Assembly: GCA_036186865.1 (NCBI GenBank)
Contig: AP025042.1
Span: 36,843,133 to 36,907,132, forward strand
Length of the DNA stretch: 64,000 nucleotides
Source of the DNA: Eustoma russellianum
Taxonomy: Eukaryota; Streptophyta; Magnoliopsida; Gentianales; Gentianaceae
Reading direction: 5' to 3'
A program made the position numbers and the translations under genes. The notes beneath the pieces were generated by a model. The model had not been told where the DNA came from, ran no database searches, and worked only from the letters and a program-made list of their open reading frames with translations. Below are positions 55,486 to 64,000 of the stretch, one piece after another; the stretch's first letter is position 1; the number at the start of each line of letters is the position of its first letter.

Positions 55486-55659
55486 TCGGATGGGATCCTG
55501 CAAGGCCAAATATGAGACTAAGAATGAGCCGCGAATCCGGTGGTGCCACGTGTTCCAACTTGCTTAATTTTTTTTAAATAAGCAAGTTGGGACACGTGAC
55601 GCCACCGGATTCGTGGCCTCATTTTAGGCTTCATATTTGGCCTTGCAGGATTCCATCCG
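55486..55659. mobile_element. Fold-back MITE with 9-bp duplication
   Basis: 174 bp with arms of about 75 bp: the left arm CGGATGGGATCCTGCAAGGC continues with AATCCGGTGG and ACTTGCTTA, and is mirrored on the right (TAAGCAAGT to CCTTGCAGGATTCCATCCG). A 12-bp AT-rich loop separates them. GTGTTGACC flanks it at 55477-55485 and 55660-55668. The 9-bp duplication points to the Mutator superfamily. An 8-bp (hAT-like) reading is possible. Confidence 0.88.
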
Positions 55660-55765
55660 GTGTTGACCCACCAGGTTTATAAGTTGTGTTCATTTAGCCT
55701 CATGTTTGCATGTCGGATTGGAGAACAAAAGTAGGAATGTTCAACGAACCTGTTATGGCCGACAA

Positions 55766-55853
<88 letters not shown>

Positions 55854-57071
55854 GGTAATGATGATAATAAAGATAACTATAAACTAGATAGTGATTAGAG
55901 TTACATTAGGAAACCTAAACCAAAACCAAATGGGAAAACCTAAAATCTACCCTAACTCCCCCCACCATATATACGCATACACGCATAGTATATACGCATA
56001 CACGCATAGCCACACACAAACGCACGGCAGAAGAGAAAGAAAAAAAAGAGAAAAAGAAGAAAAAGAGAGAAGAAGAAGGAAGTCGAGACCCCGAACCCAA
56101 GTTTTAGTCCGTCGAATCTATTGGTGTTATCGTCAATCGAAGTAGGTGTATCTTCTCCCTCAAACGGGTACGATTCATGCATGCTTTGATGATATATTTT
56201 ATGTGATTTCGTTGTTTAATTGTTTATACTATAGATTTGTATTTGTTTATATTTGGAAAGCATGAGATGTGTTGTTTATGGCTGTATGTGTATGTGTGTG
56301 TGTATTAAAATTGATGGTTGTTGTGATTCGGATTGGAAACACCCTTGAATGAAATCAAAAGGTTGAATATTTTCACATTTAGGGTTCTTTAAAATTGTGT
56401 TTTGGCCTTAGAATAAGTTCATCTAGCACGGAATAGGTTGGGATTGGTTGAAAGTTGAAAAAAAGGTCTGACGGACGCGTTTCAGGGGGTGGCGCGTGGG
56501 GCCCACGCGCGGCCCCTGACGGCGTGTCCGGACACGTGATGACGTGTCTACCTCCAAAAGTTGCATCGCGTTATAACGAGTCCAACGCAACTGGTTTGAG
56601 GTCAATCGGAGTTAAAACAAAGATTTTATGGAGGTTACAAGGAAATAGAAAAAAAAAAGAAAATGATGTTGGTCCGGCCAGGCTGCCGGACCGGACCGGA
56701 TGGCCAGCGGACCGGACCAGGTAGCAGGCCGGCCCAAACTGAAAAATTAAAAAAAAATCTGGAATTAATTTTCTGAAATGAATAAATAATAAATAATTAA
56801 ATAAAATTAGTTTAAAATTCCAGAAAAATATATTTAATTATCAGAAAATTTTAAATAAATTCCAGAGAATATAAAAGGTTAAAATTAAATTATTTTCACT
56901 TAATTTCTAAATTTTGGTAAATGTAAGTAATTAAAAATAATTAGTAATAAATAGAATTAAATAAGGGAAAAATAAGCTAAGGAAAAATAAGCGGGATGCT
57001 AAAATGCTAAATAATAACTTTTCAATTTTTGTAAAATTTATGAAACCAAAAATTGAGTGCCGGAGATGGTG

Positions 57072-57366
57072 AGGATGGGCGTACGGGCCCCATGCGACTT
57101 TGTGTTGAGTGCCTGAGTTGGTGAGGATGGGCGTACGGGCCCCAGGCGACTTTTTGTTGTTGCATTCATGGCACGTGCATTTGCACTTGGAGTGGGTTGA
57201 GATGTACGGGTCTCAGACGCTCGAGTGGAGTGGACCATGGTGTACGGGCCATGAGTATTCGCTTATGGTGGATCATGGTGTACGGGCCACGGACATCGGT
57301 TATAGTGGATCGTGGTGTACGGGCCACGGGCATCCGTAAGGGTGGATTGTAGTGTACGGGCTACAG
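57072..57366 (+). repeat. Array of seven hairpins with constant loop
   Basis: Seven copies of TGTACGGG (or CGTACGGG) lie between short complementary arms: ATGGG/CCCAT (57075-57093), TGGG/CCCA (57128-57144), TGAGA/TCTCA (57198-57215), CATGG/CCATG (57236-57253), CATGG/CCACG (57274-57291, one mismatch), CGTGG/CCACG (57311-57328), TGTAG/CTACA (57348-57365). Units 3-7 have a 37-38-bp period. In units 6 and 7 an outer GGAT/ATCC pair extends the stem. The arms change between units while pairing is kept. The same array is at 63527-63821 in the 3' LTR. Confidence 0.85.
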
Positions 57367-57533
57367 GCATCCAGTCAATCCCGGGATCATGCATTGCATA
57401 TAGGTCTAGGGCATATTGCATGACATGATTTTCGTTGCGTGTGACACGTTAATTGAGCATGCATCACGTACTTGCGCATTTTTATGTGTAGTGCTTTACT
57501 TACCGCATTTACTTTATCTTGTGCATGTTATAT

Positions 57534-57640
57534 TATATTTATGTGCTATGTGATTTTATCTTATATTTATGTGCTATGTGTTTATCTTATATTTATGTGC
57601 TATGTGGTTATCTTATATTTATGTGCTATGTGGTTATATC
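57534..57640 (+). repeat. 26-28-bp tandem repeat, four units
   Basis: TATATTTATGTGCTATGTG followed by a variable GATTTTATCT, TTTATCT or GTTATCT tail, repeated four times. The 3' LTR copy starts at the window end (63985 onward). Confidence 0.85.
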
Positions 57641-58073
57641 ATTTCGGTATGTACGTTTTGTATTTGTTTGAGGCGGGCATCTACTGGGTGATTTCTGTCA
57701 CTCACCCCTATTTCCCAGGTGAGCCGGATGAGGACTATGAGCACATCTTCGTTGAGGACGGGATGGACATAGCAGAGTGGGCTGGTTGAGAGCTGCAGCT
57801 AGGATATGAGGGGACTCTGCAACTATTTTGTTCTTATTTATACTTTGAGGATTTTCCACATACTACGTTACTACTTTTATTTCCAGAATTTTAATTTAGC
57901 GATGTAATGACGGTTATTGGAGTTTAATACATGTTATGGTTTACGTTTCCGCGAAAAAATTTCTACGTCATTTTGACAAGTAAGAGATTGGTTTGACGCT
58001 TTCTATTCTCCTTAGTGAGATACGGCGGGTGCACTGTTCCCGATGTTAGGGCTCGGGAGCGGGGCGCTACAGG

Positions 58074-58086
58074 TGGTATCAGAGCC
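58074..58086 (+). promoter_or_regulatory. Primer binding site, initiator tRNA-Met type
   Basis: TGGTATCAGAGCC two bases after the LTR end at 58071. Confidence 0.93.
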
Positions 58087-58345
58087 GAGGCTTCAGATCC
58101 GCCTCGGAAATTCATTATTAACTAGATCACTAGACGTAAGTTACGATCTTTTGTAAAATGATGATTTTACCCCTAATAAACAAAGTAGACTTAAGAGATG
58201 ATTTTAGACCTAAGTTATGATCTGGTTATGGGAGGTGTGTGCCGATGGTGAGCTTTTCTTGTCTAATTATCGATTTATCCGCGTTCCACCTTTCAACTTA
58301 TTATCGACAAATCTGTATTCGTTTCATGAACTCAAATTCTGGATA

Positions 58346-59059
58346 ATGCCTCCATGACGCGAGCCGCCAGCTGGAAACGGAGGACACGATGGCGATGATC
58401 AGCAGGGTCAGGGGACCCTTCCTCAGGTCCTTGCAGATACCCTGGCCACGCGGACTACAATGATGGCCCAGCAGCAGATACAGATGGCTCACCTACAACA
58501 GCAGCAGCAACCGCCACCATCACCACCACCACCACCCCAGGGGCTTCGATTCTTTTACCAGGAGATGCAACACTCCCGGATACCTGTGTTTAGGGGTACC
58601 ACCCGACCAGAGGAGGCAGAGATTTGGCTCAAGAACGTATCGGAGCAGTTGAGGTTGTTAGAGGTTTCGGATGACCTGAAGGTGGATGTAGTGGTACCAT
58701 TCTTGGAGGGCGATGCAGAGCGATGGTGGCAGGGTGTAATACGCAGACGCACTACACCGCCGACATGGACCCAGTTTAGGGAGGAGTACCAGAGGCACTA
58801 CGTTCCTGAGAGTGCGATTCAGAGGAGAATGACCGAGTTTCAGCTCCTGACAAAGGGGTCCATGACTGTTGATCAATATTCTAAGAAATTTCATGCACTC
58901 GGGAGATACATGCCCGCCGTCATAGACGACGAAAGGACAAAGATGTTGAAGTTCGAGACGGGTTTGAGCTTACGCATTCAGTCGTTGATCATATGCGCCC
59001 AGCCTACCACTTTTGAGGGATTGTTGGAGGTGTGTCGTAAGGTCGAGGGTGACCTCTGA
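58346..59059 (+). pseudogene. Tekay-like gag
   Basis: The reading begins at ATG 58346 (MPP), meets a TGA at 58355 where Arg (CGA) would fit, then stays open to 59059. Contents: a Gln- and Pro-rich stretch, then the retrotransposon gag domain IPVFRGTTRPEEAEIWLKNV, DAERWWQGVIRR and TWTQFREEYQRHYVP, with MTVDQYSKKFHALGRYMP. The family forms virus-like particles around the element RNA. The C-terminal zinc knuckle (CYNCGKQGHYA) lies in another frame at 59330-59361, ended by a TGA at 59362. Confidence 0.88.
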
Positions 59060-59442
59060 GGGTTGTAGTGGCCGACAGGACCAAGAGACCGCGAGAAGGG
59101 TTCCGTTCAGGGAGATCAGGGAGATGGTTAAAGATTCCACGCCGACACCCGACTGGACGATTCTCCGGGCCACCGCAGCAGGGGCATGGATCGGCAACTC
59201 GACCACAGATGATTGAGGGTCCTACAGCGACGGCAGCGCAGCCACTCAGGGCGGTTGGACCGCCACCTCCGGTATGTGCACAGTGTGGTCGTTCTCATAC
59301 AGGACCATGTTGGAGAGCTCAGCAAGGTTGCTACAATTGTGGCAAACAGGGACATTATGCCTGAGAGTGCCCTACACCGACACAAGCACCTCTACCACAG
59401 GGTCAGACGCGGCAGAGAGGAAAAGGAAAGACCAACGCTCGA

Positions 59443-59940
59443 GTGCATGTCATGACGGACGCTGAGCTACAGGAGGTCGGAGACGTAGTCACAGGGGAGA
59501 TATTATTTAATCAAGTCCCAGCCTACGTCCTATTTGATAGTGGTGCCAGCCACTTGTTTGTTGCGAGGAGATTCGCAAAGAACACGAGTATTCTATCAGA
59601 ACATCTTGAGATCCTTTATCGTGTTCAAGCCGCCAGCGACCAGGTGCTTGTATCCCACTATCAGTACAAGAAATGTCACTTGGAGATTAATGAGCTTGAG
59701 TTTTCCGCAACCCTGATCCCGATCCAGATGCAGGATTTCGACATCATTCTGGACATGGATTTCGTGGCAAGATATAGTGCTACTATCGACTGCTATCAGA
59801 GATAGGTCAGTATGCAGACACCGGATAAGAGAGAGACCATCTTCCATGGGGATGTCAAATTGAAGAAGTCCTCCAGGAAAATCTATATTACCGCAGCACA
59901 GGCTTCGCGGGCGTTGAAGAAATGAGCCGAGGGTTTTCTT
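59443..59940 (+). pseudogene. Tekay-like aspartic protease region
   Basis: AYVLFDSGASHLFVARRF carries the DSGAS active-site motif (about 59521-59574). LEINELEFSATLIPIQMQDF DIILDMDF is the usual flap-to-C-terminal part. A TAG at 59803 and a TGA at 59923 interrupt the frame. This part normally folds as a dimer and cleaves the polyprotein. Confidence 0.85.
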
Positions 59941-60660
59941 GTGTATGCTCTAAATGCCAGTGCTGAAACGCCATCGATTGAGGATATTCCAGTGGTACGA
60001 GATTTTAAGGATGTCTTCCCCGATGAGTTACCAGATTTACCACTGAGAAGGAAAGTAGAGTTCGAGATCAATCTCATACCCGGAGCCAATCTGATCTCAA
60101 AGACACCATATAGGATGGCACCAACATAGCTAAAAGAGCTTAAGGAGCAGTTGCAGAAGTTGCTGGACAGGAAGTTCATCAGGCCTAGTTTTCGCCCTGA
60201 GGAGCACCAGTATTATTTGTGAAGAAGAAGGATGGTACTATGAGGCTATGTATAGATTATCGTGAGCTTAATAAGATCACAATAAAGAATAAATACTCAC
60301 TACCGAGGATCAACGATCTATTTGACCAGTTGAAGGGTGCTAGGGTGTGTGTTAATGCAGAGAGATAAGGTAGTGCATGCGCTTCAAGGCAGTTGAAACA
60401 ATATGAACAAAAAACCCCGACTCATGATCTGGAGCTGGCAACGGTGATGTTTGGATTGAAGATTTGATCTATATGGTATAAAGTGTGAATTCCTCACAGA
60501 TCATAAGAGCTTGAAGTATTTATTCACACAGAAAGAGTCGAATATGCGTCAGAGGAGATAGCTTGAGCTACTGAAAGCCTATGACATGACCATCAGTTAT
60601 CATCCAGGGGGAAGGCAAACCGAGTTGCAGATGCCTTGAAAAGAAAGTCTAATCACGCCA
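59941..60660 (+). pseudogene. Tekay-like RT N-terminus fused to RNase H, RT core deleted
   Basis: RT starts normally: VVRDFKDVFPDELPDLPL, VEFEINLIPGANLISKTPYR, then after a TAG at 60127 FVKKKDGTMRLCIDYRELNK-like and YSLPRINDLFDQLKGARV near 60345. It then jumps to CVLMQRDKVV, the start of the RNase H domain, followed by ASRQLKQYEQ, THDLELATVMF, TDHKSLKYLFTQKESNMRQR and YDMTISYHPG. The palm with the YxDD catalytic site, the thumb and the start of RNase H, roughly 0.6 kb, are missing. Several stops and shifts are present. Confidence 0.85.
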
Positions 60661-62005
60661 GATGAACGCCACTGGAGGAAGAGATGGCCAAATTTGATAT
60701 TGACATTGTTGATTCCACTGCTAATGTTTTAGCAGCCTTGGTTATTACACCATCTCTGATTGAGCCGATTAAGGAGGTGCAGAAGGAGGATGTGAAACTC
60801 AAAGATATCCGAGAGAGGATGTTGACCAGTCTGATTGAGGGTTTTCAGATTCATGACGATGGCAGTATCGGTACCAAGGAAGGTTGTGTGTGCCTGATGT
60901 TGAGGACTTGAGAAAGGAGCTATCGAAAGAAGCACACAATTCGAAATTGTCCATTCATCCAGGTGCTACGAAGATGTATAATGATCTAAAAAAACACTAT
61001 GGGTGGTGTGGGATGAAGAGACACATCGCTGAGTTCGTTGAGAGATGCCTTTTTTGTCAGCAGGTTAAGGCAGAGCATTAAAGACCGGGAGGTTTGATAT
61101 TGCCATTGGAGATACCAGAATAGAAATGGGAGAACGTGACAATAGATTTTGTTGTAGGGCACCCTAAAACAAGAAACGACAACAATATAATCTGGGTGAT
61201 TGTTGATCAGTTCATGAAGTCTACTCAATTTCTACCTGTGCCTAGTGACATGACCTTAGAGAGATTGATGACGCTGTACATCGATGATATTGTCAGTCTT
61301 CATGGGGTCCGAGTTAGTATCGTTTCAGACCGTGAACGGAGATTCTTCTCTAGGTTTTGGTCAGCTTGTAAGAGAAGGTTAGGGACGGATCTACGTTGAG
61401 CACCGCTTTTCACCCGCACACCGACGAACAGTCAGAGAGGACCATTCGTACTTTAAAGAATATGTTGAGAGCGTGCGCATTGTACTTCAAGAGGAACTGA
61501 GACGGTATGATCAAGTTAATTGAGTTCTCCTACAACAATAGCCACCACAGTGCCATCGGCATGACACCCTTTGAGGCGCTCTATGGACGTAAGTGCAGGT
61601 CCCCTGTTCATTGGGATGAGGTCGGTGAGCGCATTATTACCGGCCCTAAGTTGGTTGAACATACTAGAGAGAGTGAAATTGATACGAGATAAACTCAAGG
61701 TTGCTCAAGACAGAAGCAAAAGTTGGGCCGATTCGAAACAACGTCCCCTAGAGTTCGATGTGGGCGAGAAGGTTTACTTGAGAGTGTCACCTACGAAGGG
61801 GGTTTCACGATTTGGTATGAAGGGTAAGCTGAAGTCTCGCTACATTGGTCCTTATGAGGTACTCGAGAGGGTCACTACGCTGGCCTACCGATTAGCGTTA
61901 CCCCCTGCCTTGGCTCAGGTTCACAGCGTAATTCACGTTTCTCAGTTGAGGAAATATGTTCCGGACCCAAGCCATGTTCTAGATGCGCCACCGTTGAGGA
62001 TCTAA
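60661..62005 (+). pseudogene. Tekay-like integrase
   Basis: The zinc-binding HHCC region is at about 60950-61075 (HPGATKMYNDLKKHYGW, then CLFCQQVKAEH). The core follows with VTIDFVVGHPK, VIVDQFMKSTQFLPV, VSIVSDRERRF and HTDEQSERTIRTLKNMLRAC, so the three acidic catalytic residues are still visible. Next come FSYNNSHHSAIGMTPFEALYG and the C-terminal GPYEVLERVTTLAYRLALP with HVSQLRKYVPDPSHVL. Stops at 61079, 61121, about 61397 and 61498 break it, several where Gln, Trp or Arg is expected. Confidence 0.88.
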
Positions 62006-62179
62006 CCGCACGTTACATATGAGGAGACTCATATCAGGATAGTGGATCGCAAGGACCAAATGTTGAGGCATCGAGTCATCCCTTATGTCAAAGTACAGTG
62101 GACCAATCACACCGAGCGCGAGGCGACTTGGGAGCTTGAGGAGCAAATACGAGAGAGATATCCACAGCTTTTCGAATAA
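62006..62179 (+). pseudogene. C-terminal chromodomain-like tail
   Basis: After a TAA at 62003 the frame reads THIRIVDRKDQMLRHRVIPY, then VKVQWTNHTEREATWELEEQ, then YPQLFE and stop (62177). The VKVQW and EATWE motifs match the chromodomain of Tekay/Del elements, which is thought to steer integration into heterochromatin. Confidence 0.85.
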
Positions 62180-62211
62180 GGTACGTCGAGTTTCGAGGAC
62201 GAAACTTTTTG

Positions 62212-62225
62212 TAAGGTGGGTAGGA
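62212..62225 (+). promoter_or_regulatory. Polypurine tract
   Basis: TAAGGTGGGTAGGA directly precedes the 3' LTR start TGTTATGG. Confidence 0.7.
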
Positions 62226-62278
62226 TGTTATGGCCGACAAAAAAATATATAGATATATGTATATATTAATATTACTAA

Positions 62279-62328
<50 letters not shown>

Positions 62329-64000
62329 GGTAATGATGATAATAAAGATAACTATAAATTAGATAGTGATTAGAGTTACATTAGGAAACCAAAACCGAAA
62401 CCAAACGGGAAAACCTAAAATCTACCCTAACTATCCCCACCATATATACGCATACACGCATAGTATATACGCATACACGCATAGCCACACACAAACGCAC
62501 GGCAGAAGAGAAAGAAAAAAAAGAGAAAAAAAAGAAAAAGATAGAAGAAGAAGGAAGGCGAGACCCCGAACCCAAGTTTTAGTCCGTCGAATCTATTGGT
62601 GTTATCGTCAATCGAGGTAGGTGCCTCTTCCCCCTCAAACGGGTACGATTCATGCATGCTTTGATGATATATTTTATGTGATTTCGTTGTTTTAATTGTT
62701 TATACTATAGATTTGTATTTGTTTATATTAGGAAAGCATGAGATGTGTTGTTTATGGCTGTATGTGTATGTGCATGTGTATTGAAATTGATAGTTGTTGT
62801 GATTCGGATTGGAAACACCCTTGAATGAAATCAAAAGGTTGAATATTTTCACACTTAGGGTTCTTTAAAATTGTGTTTTGGCCTTAGAATAAGTTCATCT
62901 AGCCCGGAATAGGTTGGGATTGGTTGAAAGTTGAAAAAAAGGTCTGACGGACGCATTTCAGGGGGTGGCGCGTGGGGCCCACGCGCGGCCCCTGACGGCG
63001 TGTCCGGACACGTGATGACGTGTCCACCTCCAAAAGTTGCGTCGCGTTATAACGAGTCCAACGCAACTGGTTTGAGGTCAATCGGAATTAAAACAAAGAT
63101 TTTATGGAGGTTACAAGGAAATAGAAAAAAAATAAAAAAAAAAGAAAAATGCTGTTGGTCCGGCCAGGCTGCCGGACCAGACCAGGTAGCAGGCCGGCCC
63201 AAACCAAAAAATAAAAAAAAATCTGGAATTAATTTTCTGAAATGAATAAATAATAAATAATTAAATAAAATTAGTTTAAATTTCCAGAAAAATATATTTA
63301 ATTATCAGAAATTTTAAATAAATTCCAGAGAATATAAAAGGTTAAAATTAAATTATTTTCACTTAATTTCTAAATTTTGGTAAATGTAAGTAATTAAAAA
63401 TAATTAGTAATAAATAGAATTAAATAAGGGAAAAATAAGCTAAGGAAAAATAAGCGGGATGCTAAATAATAACTTTTCAATTTTTGTAAAATTTATGAAA
63501 CCAAAAATTGAGTGCCGGAGATGGTGAGGATGGGCGTACGGGCCCCATGCGACTTTGTGTTGAGTGCCTGAGTTGGTGAGGATGGGCGTACGGGCCCCAG
63601 GCGACTTTTTGTTGTTGCATTCATGGCACGTGCATTTGCACTTGGAGTGGGTTGAGATGTACGGGTCTCAGACGCTCGAGTGGAGTGGACCATGGTGTAC
63701 GGGCCATGAGTATTCGCTTATGGTGGATCATGGTGTACGGGCCACGGACATCGGTTATAGTGGATCGTGGTGTACGGGCCACGGGCATCCGTAAGGGTGG
63801 ATTGTAGTGTACGGGCTACAGGCATCCAGTCAATCCCGGGATCATGCATTGCATATAGGTCTAGGGCATATTGCATGACATGATTTTCGTTGCGTGTGAC
63901 ACGTTAATTGAGCATGCATCACGTACTTGCGCATTTTTATGTGTAGTGCTTTACTTACCGCATTTACTTTATCTTGTGCATGTTATATTATATTTATGTG
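62226..64000 (+). repeat. 3' LTR of the Tekay-like element, partial
   Basis: It matches 55751 onward, with a shorter (AAT)n run, an added ATATATAGATATATG stretch near 62245, a missing 13- to 16-bp piece in the GC-rich block near 63180, and few substitutions. The window ends within the 26-bp tandem repeat. Confidence 0.93.

Larger units (their letters stand above)
55751..58071 (+). repeat. 5' LTR of the Tekay-like element
   Basis: 2321 bp. In order it holds an (AAT)n microsatellite (about 55766-55851), a 22-bp unit twice (TATACGCATACACGCATAG, 55970-56008), a GC-rich block (56470-56540 and 56670-56735), an array of hairpins (57072-57366) and a 26-bp tandem repeat (57534-57640). It ends GGGGCGCTACA. 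Confidence 0.93.
55751..64000 (+). mobile_element. Tekay-like (chromovirus) Gypsy element, truncated by window end
   Basis: The 5' LTR starts TGTTATGGCCGAC at 55751 and ends CGCTACA at 58071. The 3' LTR starts at 62226 and runs past the window. The interior gives the PBS, gag, zinc knuckle, protease, partial reverse transcriptase, RNase H, integrase and a C-terminal chromodomain-like segment, the Gypsy order with the Tekay/Del flavour. Many stop codons and a large internal deletion show it is defective. The target duplication cannot be checked because the right end is outside the window. Confidence 0.93.

Noticed and set aside
55710..55898. Poly-isoleucine open frame
   Set aside because: Translation of the (AAT)n microsatellite in the LTR, not a gene.
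55891..56182. Open frames on both strands in the LTR leader (also 62366-62657)
   Set aside because: They arise from GAAAAAG and ACGCATACACGCATAG repeats. No protein family is recognised, and the frames are conserved only because both LTRs are conserved.
57072..57366. CRISPR-like array, because of regularly spaced repeats
   Set aside because: Plant LTR context, 8-bp conserved core only, and spacers are themselves repeated. Hairpin tandem repeats explain it.
57472..57789. 105-codon open frame MRIFMCSALL and onward
   Set aside because: Mostly translation of the 26-bp tandem repeat in the LTR. No family match.

Overview
The window is nuclear DNA of a flowering plant, most likely a eudicot. It has intron-split genes with GT-AG junctions, a nuclear tRNA-Gly, plant-type Copia and Gypsy elements, hAT and Mutator-like DNA transposons, and short SINE-like repeats, some ending in TTG runs. 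TTG-tailed SINEs hint at an asterid, but the species cannot be named from the sequence.

Host genes are few. (1) A complete nine-exon ULP1/ESD4-type SUMO protease lies on the minus strand (1512-6537), and its splice sites and catalytic residues can be read directly. A decayed fragment resembling the 3' end of kinesin-13A lies just beyond its 3' end (192-362). (2) A small FPF1-like gene (38492-38807, minus) is recognisable along its whole length but is broken by single-base shifts. (3) A tRNA-Gly(CCC) lies at 49671-49741. (4) An intact single-exon NIP7 ribosome-biogenesis gene (53529-54092, minus) has two telo-box motifs just upstream.

The rest is mostly mobile DNA. A 5'-truncated LINE (7280-7779) has a 13-bp target duplication. 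Copia-1 (8731-14642, plus) has a TATAG duplication and a damaged gag-pol. At 14865-26533 there is a three-level nest: a tRNA-derived SINE, split by a SIRE-type Copia element with 2.34-kb LTRs (15077-26447, minus), itself split by a Mutator-like element (21819-23372). The Mutator-like element carries a fragment of a GT47 xyloglucan-galactosyltransferase-like gene. Copia-2 (31002-37387, plus) is relatively close to Copia-1. A decayed autonomous-type hAT (about 39.73-44.76 kb) is followed by two small hAT relatives. SINEs and fold-back elements are scattered from 46 to 56 kb. A Tekay-like chromovirus Gypsy element (55751 to beyond the window end) lacks its reverse-transcriptase core.

A 10-N gap at 29685 is flanked by near-identical 1.1-kb copies. 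The following ~8-10 kb is rich in single-base indels, which looks like an assembly artefact. The most unusual signal is an array of short hairpins in the Tekay LTR (57072-57366, repeated at 63527-63821). It has a constant loop (TGTACGGG) and stem arms that change from unit to unit while staying complementary.
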